A DNA stretch of 64,000 nucleotides from Epiperipatus broadwayi (lineage: Eukaryota; Onychophora; Udeonychophora; Euonychophora; Peripatidae): assembly GCA_028023455.1 (NCBI GenBank), contig JAQFVV010006832.1, forward strand, positions 126,001 through 190,000, written 5' to 3'. Within the stretch, counting starts at the first letter, position 1, and the number at the start of each line of letters is the position of its first letter. A program made the position numbers and the translations under genes. Positions 1 to 11,006 of the stretch are shown here, piece after piece. The notes under the pieces were generated by a model, which was given only the letters and a program-made list of their open reading frames with translations, was not told the DNA's origin and did no database searches.

Positions 1-735
1 TTACTAACAAGTTGTTTGTATTTGAAAAGTTTAAATAAAGTTTAAAATTTTCTAAACTTTCGACATTTACTTATAGATAATGGAACTAGTTCAACATGTT
101 ATCATATATATATATATATTATTGTTTTTAATCAAATGAAACATTTTATATTGGGATATCATTTTCAAATACTTTTTATTAAACAACGTTTAATTATTTT
201 TCTTAATTTGATATCTTTTCAATGTGTTATTCAAAAAAATCCATGGCCATGTCTAAAATAAAACAGTTGTCCATCAAAATTCTCTTACGTTATATATTTT
301 TTATATGAATGGTATAATAAATGTAATAAGTGCTCTTCCACGCAACTATAGAGAAGCTTGTTATTTCTATGAATTAAATACGGCTGAGCGCTTTCTAGAA
401 CTTACGGCGTTCTCATGAAAAAATGGAAAAAATGTTACTACTATAGGTAGAAAATCTCAGGAATTTGAAAGGAAATTAGCGTTACAAAATGTGTACTTAC
501 TTCTACTTTGATTTAAAATTTTTTGGCAATAATCTTTGAAGCTGTTTATAGGTACAATATTTTGATGTCATAATTTTAGATTGAATTTATCAAAATCAAA
601 AACAAAAATTTTATTGTATTGTTTTTTGAATTTGCTGAGTATTTATAATTGATATATATATTCACCAATGTAAGTATCTACTAAAGGTTCATATTTTTAA
701 TGCAACAGATAAATATTTTAGTTTATTAAATAAAA
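1..735. other. AT-rich DNA without recognised genes
   Basis: No open frame with recognisable protein features, no tRNA-like fold and no repeat partner elsewhere in the window were seen. It is probably intergenic or intronic. Confidence 0.5.
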
Positions 736-1172
736 TAATATTTATTAAGGCTATAAACTTAAGACTACGCACCTGAAAAAACGACAGTAGGGACCTCTGC
801 AAATCTTTAACACAAGATTTATTTAAAAGACAAGAGCGCCACTCTTATCTTAACCTACTTTCTAAATAAATAGGAGAATCTAAAGAATTTTGATTTGAGA
901 GCATAATGCTATTAAATACCTCACTGACTAAGTCCATAAATTCGATAACACATTAACAATCGCGAAATCTTTCGATTTACAACGAGTCAATGTTGAGATC
1001 TTATGCTTAGAAAACTATTAAGATAATATAAAGTTGTAATAATTATATTTAAAGCCATACTCCTTACTTAAAGTAATATTTATTAAGGCTAAACCCCAAG
1101 ACTATGCGCCTGACAAAACGACAGTAGGGACCTCTGCAAATCTTTAACACAAGATTTATTTAAAAGACAAGA
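736..1172. repeat. Pair of about 99-bp direct repeats
   Basis: A near-identical segment occurs at 736-835 and again at 1074-1172, 338 bp apart. The copies share the blocks CGACAGTAGGGACCTCTGC and AACACAAGATTTATT, and differ by a few substitutions near the left end. The spacer is unrelated AT-rich DNA. The arrangement could be a tandem pair of a roughly 338-bp repeat with a truncated second unit, or the ends of a very small element. I could not identify TG...CA ends, a primer-binding site or a target duplication, so the element class is unknown. Confidence 0.75.
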
Positions 1173-2879
1173 ATATTTGTCTTTGTTTTTTTTTTTTTAC
1201 AAAAGTAAGTTTCAATTGCTTAAAGATAAAAAATCGAACTCCATTTAATCCAATCTAATAGAAATAAAATGTAATCCTAATTAATTTTACAATATCGTTT
1301 AATACAATTTTCTTTATTCACTTTTTATAAGGCAGTAAATTTGAATTATTCCTTAATAGTATTTTCGTAAAGTTTTAATCAGCAGTCTTCATCAGAACTT
1401 CTCTGAACTAATAAAATAAGTTACATAATTTTAAGATTTAAGAAAAAAATCTGATAAAGACTGCATGAGAAAATATTATCAAAAAATAAATAAAATGTAC
1501 TGAATTGTAAAAATAGAATAAATAAAAGCATGTTAAATGATATTATATAAATATATACAATCAGTACATAAAGGATCAACATGTTAAAAAAAATTACTAT
1601 ATTCCCTGACTAATTCGAGTGCAGTAAATCTTTTAAAAATACTAAAAATGAAACTAGATTAAAATTAGAATTAGATATGTAAGATTATTTCCAATTGAGA
1701 ACAGATACAAAATAACAAGAATACAGAATTTGTTGCATGAACCAATTTTAAATTAAAACATTAAAAAAAATTTCATTTGCCAATCCTTGCTACTACTATA
1801 CAACAAACTATCTATATAAAATAGAAACTTATAAACATTATTTATCATTATACAGAAAACTAAAGTGGTTCAATATAGATATATATTTATTGCTGTTGTG
1901 ATTTAACATATAATTTGGTGCTTCTTTTTACTTTCTTCATATTTTTTATATTCTATGTAGTATAAGGTAGTGATAGAGGGGCAAACTTCAGATTTCAAAA
2001 TTAAGAACTGTAACCTATCATTATCACTTCCTGTGCCCCAGATTATTAAGATCTTTTGATCTCTCTGACTTTTCTACATGTTTTTTCACCTATCACATTG
2101 GTTTTATCTTTTATTATCATGCAATTATTTTTATATTAAAAAAAAGATTGAGTAATCAATAGATATTAGATCGGTGTCAGCATACTCTCAGAATAGCTTT
2201 TAGGTAATGGACTTCAGCAGTGAGTAGCCTTGAACTTAATAAATCTATGCATCTAGGAGATGAACCTATTTTTCTAAATTATTAATTTAATAGAATGGAT
2301 TTTAAATACACATTTTGGTAATAAACCAAAACTTTATTTGTATGGTATCTCAGGCAGTAACAATATATTTTATGATGTCATTTTTATATTAAACATATAC
2401 TTTTTTCTAGAACAATATAGAGGAACAGATTATTTCACGATTCTCTCTTATTACTTTTATTATATGCTTTTAAGAAAAGTAATTTTCTTTCCAGAATAAG
2501 ACATTGTAAACTTGAGTAATCAATGGACAGCAAATTTGCATCAACACATTTAAAAACTACTAGTATCACTTTTATAATAACAAATAGACAAAAATTCTAA
2601 AATACTACCAGGTGATAAGACAATATTCTTGTAAAATTACACAGATTATGATACTATAGCAGAAATTATATATTACAGTGATTTTACTTCTATATTAATT
2701 GTGTTCATATATCACTCTTTCTATAGGATTGCATATACCAATAAACATTTTATGCCCCATCCCTCTTTGTGTTAATTAAACTATGCTTTTAGAAGTAATT
2801 TTTTTATTTTGCTATAAAATTGTTTAATTGTAACCTAAATTAATCAGTAACTGCTACATTTTAATGTTTTCTCTAAATG

Positions 2880-2920
2880 CTCAGACTAGCTGCAGGCTAA
2901 AGCCTTTTGTCAGTAAAATT
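2880..2920 (-). ncRNA. Possible decayed hammerhead-like relic
   Basis: Read on the minus strand, CTGACAA is followed by a 4-bp hairpin (AGGC, loop TTTA, GCCT). Then comes GCAGCTAGTCTGAGC in the place where the 36.9-kb hammerhead has GAAACTGGTCTGGGG. Core positions corresponding to G8 and to an A of the GAAA block are changed, so it would not be catalytic. It may be an old relic or a chance match. No flanking repeat partner was found. Confidence 0.2.
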
Positions 2921-3326
2921 GTCTGGAATTAAAGCATCTATGCCTCCATGATTCATTTTGAACTTTTTTATGCAATCATAATAATAAATTAAAATTAAAA
3001 AAACATTTGAAGGTTTTAAACCCATAGTTTTAAATATCTGACTCTAAAACAATAGCTATATATTTTAATGATATCTGTTTTGTTAATTCTAAATTTACTT
3101 TACTCTTTTTACAGTAAAAATATACCTATTTTTCCGCATGATTCAATAAATGTAGGCATACTGAGACTACTTTTTTTTTCCAATAGTAAAGGCCATTGGC
3201 AAGACATTTATCTGAAAATGTAAATATGGCACTATCATTTAGTGTCCATTGATAATTCAAACTTTTAAAAGCATAGAACGTATTATAGGGTGAAATGTGC
3301 CTACAGTTAATATAAATTTAAATCTA

Positions 3327-3327
<1 letters not shown>

Positions 3328-3358
<31 letters not shown>
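3328..3358. repeat. (TA)n microsatellite
   Basis: Perfect alternating TA tract of about 30 bp. Confidence 0.95.
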
Positions 3359-3361
<3 letters not shown>

Positions 3362-4199
3362 TACTGGCTTAATGTTAAACCATATTTATTAGAAAATAAA
3401 ATTGACTTAATTTCAAAATCTTAGAATGTTTTTATTTTTTTAAATTTTATGCTCTTATGTTAATAATATTAAAGAGTTAATTAAATGAGGTCACTGAAAG
3501 TGTATGGGCATTAAATTTCATCACTTATAAAGATCTTAGTCATAACCTGTTTTGGGTTTGAGTATGACATTATCATTTATTATTTATTTATAAGTCAAGC
3601 TTATTATATGTTGATCTCAAATACGCTGAATTATATAAATTATTGCTTCTGAAAGAATATGTCTGAAAATGATTTTGTTAATGTTTTCTTGGTAATAAAT
3701 ATCATAAATGTATTTTTAATGAAAATTAATTTTCAAAAGTTAATCATAAAAGAAGATGACAGTTTAAATTAAACAGTTATGAAAATTAATACATATGCGG
3801 ATAATTAGAAAAAAATATTTCCTCAGTTTTCTTTATGATATTAATTTTATAAAATTAAACTTTGTAAATATTTTCTTATTTCCTTTTAAAATTATTCTAT
3901 AGAACAGAGACAATTGTTTAAGTAATTATTGTCCCCAATTTATAGCTGCATATAAAATTTGAAATGTAAAATAAACTTTATATACATTAAGCAACTGTAA
4001 TTTAATTCTTTTTTTTTCTAAATTTCATTACAGTTTTATACGGAAAATAAAAGCAATATAATGTAAATATATGTGAAACTGATATGAAATTGTTTAATTA
4101 TATATATTTATAGACACGAAGCGAAGGAAGGTAATCTACTTTTTTTTTTAGCGATAGCAGTCCTAGCTTTTAAAAAGACAAAATAAAAATATATTACTT

Positions 4200-4330
4200 G
4201 CAAATAATAATCGAGGGGCTGGCTAGTTTTTAAAATCACAAGTCTTCCAGCAACTAAATAACAGATTGATCCCCAATCCAGTGATTTTCACTTCTAGACA
4301 TTGTTACTCTACTATTGCACTACGTCATCA
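4200..4330 (-). repeat. Possible tRNA-derived SINE fragment
   Basis: On the minus strand the block starts GTGATGACGTAGTGCAATAG and continues to a B-box-like GGGGATCAATC about 50 bases on. The spacing resembles the A and B boxes of a degenerate tRNA head. It is richer in G+C than its surroundings. No cloverleaf can be closed, so it is at best a decayed SINE head. Confidence 0.3.
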
Positions 4331-6487
4331 CATAGATATTACATTCTAAGGATGTATGCACATTGTTTTTTTTATTAATTTTTAGTCATTATCCTTTTTT
4401 TAAATAATATTAATTCACATTAGAGTAAAAGGTATATTCAAATTAACTGATTTTTCTATGTCATTCCAGAAAACTTCTTTAAATTATCTATCTTTTTAAC
4501 ACGTGGTCTCATACTAGATCTATTATAATATTTTGGGATTCAGTTTAAGACTTCTAACTATTTATTACCATATTTTTTAATAATATATTCAGTCCAGCTC
4601 CGTTTCAGGTTTTAATTTTTATTAATATTGTTAATGATATTTATTTATTCTCACATTTCTACATACTTTGATTTCAACTTTTTCTCGTTACTCTCAATAT
4701 ACATCTCTTCATATTTCTTTGTGTAAATTACAAATTTTTATATAATTTTCTTTAAAGTTCAAGTTTCAGATTTCTTTGTAAATATTGGTAAAACATATAT
4801 TAAAATGTTTTGCATAATTCATTTTAATATTGTGTTATTTCTGCAATAAGCACTCCAAATTTAATATGTAACTAATTTCCTCCATTATGTTTTAATCTGC
4901 ATGAACAATTATGTTAACTTCATTCATATTTCAATCTTTTGATTTTTTCCTGTTTGATGTAAAAGGGGGACCACCTTTTACTTTAGAAACAAACTCCAAA
5001 GAAAGAGTTATTACAGGTTAATGAGAAAACTTGTTTAGTATCGGGGATTGTCATTAATAGTAATTCATAGTTGTATTGCAACATCATAGGATAAAGATTA
5101 TCTCTGTTTACATGGATATGATCTCATTGGTATTTTTTAGTACAATAAAAATCCATGGAAATGTTTAATACAACATATATCTATATTTATTTAGCATTTA
5201 TTTTTAATTCTATTTTTTTTTTTTGCTTTCATCTTGTAATTGGTATAACTTTGCTAAAGCTCTGAAGCATTATTTTAAAAAATCAGCCACATACTCTAAA
5301 AAATTTAGATGGTGTAAATCATTTTTATTTTTAATTTTCTTAGCTTATCTTTTTAATTTATAAAATGTCTGTAAAACTGCTGTGAACAGGTTTAGAGATA
5401 TAGAATGGTTATACAGTGCATTCTTGTTAACGTTAATCTTATGGCTTCATACACATCCAGAACACACTAGTCATTCATAATGATTTGTCATTTCTATTAC
5501 CTGTTTTAATACTTGAATGAGATTTGTTTAACACAACTTTTAAGCCCAGCATTTGAAATCAAATATTTTTTTGTAGAAAAACAGTAATGCTTGAGGTAAA
5601 GATTTTGTATAGAACTACTATAAGATTGATAGGTTTGTAGTTTTAATATCTTTTTTATCTTTCTTAAATGTTAATATTATCTTTATCATTGAGTTTTTGA
5701 TATATAGTTTTTGCCAACAATTTCTCTAATTTTGAATTTGCTTTTTTAAGGTATCAGCAATAATTTAATTAATTTCTAAAACTATTTCATTTTTTATAGA
5801 TTTAATTGCATATTTGATCTAATTCATTAAAAATGTTGGCAATTCAAAAGATGTCTTCTAGAGATTACTTTTTTTTCTTTAATTCTTAGCATAACATTTT
5901 CAAATATTCCATAATGTTATTATTTTTTTTTAGTAATAATGCCATTTTTTTTTATTGGTAACAATATTTTTTCAAATCTAATTTTTGTTTGTAATTTTTT
6001 TTTATAAATTCATAAGATATGTTTTTTACATCATAATAAACTCGTTTTTATTTTATTTTAGAAAATTTCCAGATATTCAGTTTATTTTAATGGATCATTT
6101 AAAAATATTTTCTTACTGATTTTTTTTGTATATTATTTAAAAATTTACTGCTGAATTATATATTTTTTAATTTAAGTTATCTGTGCATGTTTGTAGTAGA
6201 ATGTCAGTTATTTGTTATTGCTTTCATTAACAACTGAATCATTTTTCAAATATATTAATTCTATAAATATTTTGCAAGTTTCTAGAATTTATATTCAAAA
6301 AAGTACTTTTAAGGATCACAATATCAACTGTTACTACGGTCTTTTTAAATAATTTTTATCTGACTCATTTTCCATAATAAGTATTTATTTTCTTTAATCG
6401 ATGGTCATTCTGTATTAATTAATATAATTTGAGAGTCTGAATCTTTGCTTGGATTATTTCTTGTTCTTTTTTAAATTTTTACTGTAA
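4331..6487. other. AT-rich DNA, no gene recognised
   Basis: Homopolymer- and AT-dominated sequence. I see no coding frame, RNA gene or repeat partner. Confidence 0.45.
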
Positions 6488-6556
6488 AAGAGTGATCAGC
6501 ACAGCTGCCTTACAAGCAGTTGTCCGGGTTAGCGGGTTCGTTTCCCGGCAGACATG
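6488..6556 (+). repeat. tRNA-like sequence (SINE head or tRNA pseudogene)
   Basis: A G+C-rich island in AT-rich DNA. An anticodon-like arm has a 5-bp stem, GCTGC with GCAGT (one G-T pair), and a seven-base loop CTTACAA that would give anticodon TAC (valine). A T-arm-like segment follows, GCGGGTTCGTTTCCCGG, with a seven-base TTCGTTT loop. No acceptor stem can be paired, and an A-rich run follows directly, so a tRNA-derived SINE head or a tRNA pseudogene is more likely than a functional tRNA. Confidence 0.55.
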
Positions 6557-9261
6557 AAAAAAAAAGTTTTGTTTTGCAAGAACGAAATATAATACAATAT
6601 TTTTAGAAAAATAATACTAAAGATTTGACAAATAGAGAGGTAATTATTCAAAAAATAATTAATATAAAATTTACTTTTGATATTTTATTTTAAATCAAAA
6701 AAATATTTACTGTATTTTGAATGCATTTTTATTTAAAATCTTTTTTTTATAAAAATTTCAGCTTTTTTAACTCAAGGTAGCTTAATTATATAATTTTATT
6801 GTTCTTTTTACAGATCGGTAATTATATGTAATTTATGGCTGTAGATTTTGATTAACTATATACTTTTTCATTATCATTTAAAAATATTTTGCCAAAATGC
6901 ATAAAACTAAATATTAAAGTAAATTCATTTAATAAAAAAAAATTAAATGGTATATGAGTATTTATTCAAAAATAATTGGCGCAATAGTAAATGATTAATT
7001 TCTCTACAGGCAAACTGTGTTTATTAAATCTGAACCAAATAAAGCAGAAATTTATTTTTCTTCTAAAATTTGAAATCTTGTAAGATAGTCATTCAATCAT
7101 ATATCCAATTTTAATATTGTTTGCTAAATAGAAATCTAGTTATTCTTATTTAGAGAATAAAACAAGATTGAAATGTCACTTAAACTTTTACAACCTAGAT
7201 ATTCACTGGGATATTTTAACACTATTCTACATATACAGTAAGAAGTAGTATAATGAAAGATAAACTTATCACTAACTGATAAGCTTTAAATTACCAATTT
7301 AATTTAATTGACCGTTTGTTTTCACGTTACTAATGCACATATATTAATTACATAATTATTCTGCTATGTGCATATGTTAATTTTGGTCATAAGATTGTAA
7401 ATCTGCCTCAGAAAATTGAGTAAAATTGTTATAAAAATATTTTCTACAAGAACAATTGTGTACACTCAATGAAAAATGACGCGTGCTATTGATTGATATT
7501 AAATAAATGTACACAGGAATGTTTGGATCTTTATAAAATGCTGAGTTAGAAAGCTATAAAAATCCAATCAATAATGTGTTTTTATTTTTATATCATTTAA
7601 ATTCTTACTGTGAGATAAAAAACATAATTAAAATATAACATCAAGAGCAAAAATCCAAACGACAAAGCTTTAAAATTATAAAACTGTTCCTTAAACCATA
7701 AATATTATAATGAATGCCAGTTTATTATAAAAACATAAAATAGGCTTTTTAAATAATCCACTAGAACAAAAAACTTCTTCGTCAACTTTTCAAAGAAGAA
7801 ACTGCTTTACTTTATCATTTTTACTTACAATAGCGTAGTCTAAGTTTAAGATGGATTGTCTTATTTTTATTTTAAAATATTTAGTTAACTATTTACTAAC
7901 TAATAATTGAAAGACTAGCTAAGATAAATAAATACGATCTCTTTTAATATAAAATAAAGCCTAAAAAATAATTAATAGAAAAGAAACAACTAAATTTTAA
8001 GTATAAGTAGACAATTTTAATAAATAGTTATATTTAAAACACATTCTTACTTTTTTATATATACAAAAAATTTGAACTTAATTTATAACATATAACAAAT
8101 AAAAATCCTGATATATTTATTTTAATTTGAAAATAAGTATTGTTAAAATTTACTTGCTAAATTTTAGTTGAATTTTTTTTTAGTTCTCTTTTGAGTGAAT
8201 ATTAAATTTAGTACTTGGCACATAGTTATTATTTTTTTTTTCATTTGTAAAAAAATATTTCTTAACGGATAAAAATATACTTTTCTCCAATAACAAAAAC
8301 TGCTACATATTAAATAATTCAAATTTGATCCATTTTAGGAATTAATTTATCAAACAATTCATTAAAAATAAATATTGTAGAAATATGAAATAATAACACA
8401 AATAAAACGTCAAATTTTTGAAATTTCAAAAATGTATTCCAATATGTAGGAATTTATTTTTTATTGTAAAAAAATAATTCTAAAAATATAAAAGTAATAA
8501 AAACTTGGGTAGCGTTTAAAATTATTTTGCTAATATATACTTTTCAACTTTTTTTCTCACTCTTTCTATATATATACACCTCATATCCATAAAAGTATTT
8601 GTTTTCTTATTGTTATATATATTAACATTTTGTTCAACGGAGGAAAAATTACAAGTTCCTCAAAGAATTTTGCAAAGATTCTGAAAATAAAATACTCTTT
8701 TTCTGACAATTAAAACGTATTTTTTGTGTTATAAACATCCAAAGAGACTGGAACTCGTGTGCCAAGGAGGTGTTGGTGTTAAATAATAAATTGGATTTGA
8801 AATAAATGGCCTTTTGTTTAATATGACTTGCAAATATTTCTCAAATTGAAGGCATAAGTGCATTATAGCATTTATTGATGCATTTTGAGTTTTAAATTTT
8901 TTTTAATTGTTTCTCTAAGTATTCTTTTATAACAAATATCACCACTATCTAAGACTTCAATATTGATTAAATGTATATTTTATCTGTCTAAAACATGAGA
9001 GGTGAACATCATGAACTTCTATTGTTCGCAATAGCCGTTTATTTAACACTAATTTTATAAATTACATTGAACATTTTTTTGTTTGCAACATTATTGTAAT
9101 AACAATTTCAGTGACATCCTACACATACAGCTTGAATAACATACATTTCTGATGAGTGATGTAATCCTGAAAGAAATGTTAACATTATCAAGAAATAGCT
9201 AAATACAGGATCAGCAGTAATATATTCTAATACTGTTGTCTAAACTCTTAAAAAAATATTT
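6557..9261. other. AT-rich DNA, no gene recognised
   Basis: No credible coding frame or structured RNA was seen over this stretch. Confidence 0.45.
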
Positions 9262-9351
9262 CGATTTTGAACTCAGACTTTCATCCAACCAAAAACTCTG
9301 CATCCTATGTCATACCACTGATATGCCTGACCCCAAATATGTCTAGAAGAT

Positions 9352-9408
9352 ATATAAATTGGTATTTCATGCTAAAACAGTACTCATCAGTTGCTCCAGA
9401 TTATCATC
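9352..9408 (-). ncRNA. Hammerhead ribozyme motif, family C, left arm
   Basis: On the minus strand CTGATGA (9384-9390) gives the complete CUGANGA core. It is followed by a five-position stem II with one A-C mismatch (GTACT with AGCAT, loop GTTTT) and GAAAT at 9364-9368. Stem III would be AU/AU closed by an ACCA tetraloop, giving a UH cleavage triplet AUU. Stem I has decayed in its inner part but retains the outer GATAATC. Comparison with the copies at 9.66 and 44.65 kb gives a consistent family fold. The core is intact, but the weak stem I makes activity doubtful. Confidence 0.55.
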
Positions 9409-9659
9409 TCTACACATATTTACAATCAGGGCTCTCTCTACACATATTTAGAGTCAATGCTCATGATGAGACAGAATGACCTATGGTGAACATGGGTGAA
9501 ACAATAATTTTCACATTATTGTGAGCTTCGAGCACTCCATCTTCACATTTTAAATGATATGGATGGCCGAAGAGTGGAGTAGATTGGAACATGCCCATTA
9601 AAGTATAAAGGTTTGCTATCTTAATATAAAGCTGAGCACTGATTGTATATATGTGTAGA

Positions 9660-9722
9660 GATGATAATCTGGACCAACTGATAAGTACAGGTTTAGCACA
9701 AAATCCCAATATTGATGATTAT
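9660..9722 (+). ncRNA. Decayed hammerhead motif, family C, right arm
   Basis: CTGATAA at 9678-9684 corresponds to CUGANGA with G8 changed to A. The GAAA block reads AAAA. Stem I is well kept here: CCAA pairs with the TTGR segment, and GATAATC with GATGATTATT farther out. It complements the left arm, where the core is intact but stem I is poor. Predicted inactive. Confidence 0.5.
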
Positions 9723-9812
9723 TTATCTTTTAGACATATGTGGCACCAGGTGTATGAGTGGTATAAAATAACATGGAGAGTTGAAGGTTGAGTGAAAATC
9801 TGAGTTCAAAAC

Positions 9813-10810
9813 ACCTTATATTTACATTTAAGGTACAGTATGGAAAAACCTGTATGTCAAATATTAAGTTCTTTAGATTTTATAAAATGTTTATAATCCA
9901 TCAATCATAAATCTCGCTGAAAGCTATAAGTTCTAAAATGTTAGTCAATATATATGTAAGTTAGAGTTCTTACACTTTTTTAATTCTAAAGCAAACGGGT
10001 TCACCCATATTTATAACATTTTATTTCTACAATTAAATCTGCTTTCTATATCAAATATTGGTAATCTTTACGTTATTTATCACCAATATAAGATTTCAAA
10101 TGAAAGCCATTTTAAAAGTTATTATTTGATCTTTGCTAAATAGAAAAATAAACTACTAAATGGAGATAACTATAACAATAGTTTGTGTATTGGATGCAAT
10201 TTTGTTTATTCAAAAAATTAGTGGAATAAAATAGTTCTTATTTGAATTCCATTATTGAAATTCAAAGAAATTTAAGTTAGACATTATTAAAGAAAGAAAA
10301 TATAACTTATAATTAATAATTAAATTTATTGCTAATAAAATTTAAAAAAAAATTTCTCTACTTGTTTGATAAAAGACATTCTTATTAATAAACCTGCTTC
10401 CGCTTTGCCTAACTGATCTTCATAAAATTTTATAAATCATACGGTTTGAGGCTAATCAGTATTTTATGTTACCAAATTAAGAAGAGTGCCCAGTAGCTAA
10501 AAAATATATGATGTAAAACAGATGAATCGATTTTTGATTAAAAGTATTTTTATGTTCTTTAACACTTATACTAAAGTATATCTAATCGACTGACTTATGT
10601 AACTTAGAGATATTGAAAATATGAGACTTCATAAGATTTCATTGTTATAGAAATGACTACTATTTATTGTTAGATGGCAAGTTTGTGATAATGACATTTT
10701 ATTTATAATTATATTGTTGAAGAATGTCATTGTCTAGTCCAATAATTAAAAGTGTTTTTAAAAAGAAAATACTTTCTTAAACATTATTTCACACAAGTTA
10801 ATACACACTT
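9813..10810. other. AT-rich DNA, no gene recognised
   Basis: Nothing recognisable on either strand. Confidence 0.45.
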
Positions 10811-10878
10811 CCTCGGATTAATGCACTGGTAAAGTACTGGCTCATAAAATTTATGATCTGGAGGTACACCTCTGTCAT
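10811..10878 (+). repeat. Degenerate tRNA-like (SINE) fragment
   Basis: TTAATGCACTGGTAAAG resembles an A-box/D-arm segment. It is followed by a CTCATAA loop between short complementary arms and by GGAGGTACACCTC, where a T-arm would lie. The CAT loop would suggest a methionine-type origin. The match is imperfect and the acceptor stem is absent. Confidence 0.35.
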
Positions 10879-10938
10879 ATCTATTTTTAAAATAAAGCGC
10901 AATATTTCAAATAGTATTTCTATCCATTTTTTTTAGGT

Positions 10939-11006
10939 GATGCTAGCCTGACCAGTTAAAGCATTAACTTGAGAATCATACCAGTCACATTTAGATTCAT
11001 GTATAC
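10939..11006 (+). repeat. Second degenerate tRNA-like (SINE) fragment
   Basis: TAGCCTGACCAGTTAAAGC looks like a D-arm with an A box. It is followed by CTTGAGAATC and, about 25 bases later, by GATTCATGTA in the B-box position. It lies about 60 bp beyond the previous tRNA-like piece in the same orientation, so the two may belong to one composite SINE. Confidence 0.3.

Larger units (their letters stand above)
1173..4199. other. AT-rich DNA, no gene recognised
   Basis: Long anonymous stretch. Apart from a TA tract near 3.34 kb and a weak hammerhead-like relic near 2.9 kb, I see only homopolymer runs and short AT motifs. No frame resembles a known protein. Confidence 0.45.
9262..9812. repeat. Head-to-head inverted pair of a hammerhead-bearing repeat
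   Basis: About 180-190 bp at 9262-9442 reappears as its reverse complement at 9620-9812, with roughly 80% identity by eye. The spacer holds a hairpin near 9.51 kb. A third copy lies at about 44.62-44.84 kb. The outer ends carry a GAGTTC block (GAGTTCGAATCTC in the 44.8-kb copy) that resembles a tRNA B box. Each arm contains a recognisable hammerhead core, annotated separately. The head-to-head arrangement is the same as in the Penelope-like pair at 14-15.7 kb. No protein is encoded. Confidence 0.75.

Noticed and set aside
1376-1412. Minus-strand CTGATGAAGACTGC, resembling the start of a hammerhead
   Set aside because: No GAAA partner with a matching stem II or stem III follows. The sequence after it cannot be folded as a ribozyme.
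9440-9525. CATGATGAGAC followed by GGGTGAAAC and a strong 8-bp hairpin in the spacer of the inverted pair
   Set aside because: The core C3 is wrong, stem II does not pair and the cleavage position is G, so a hammerhead is not supported.
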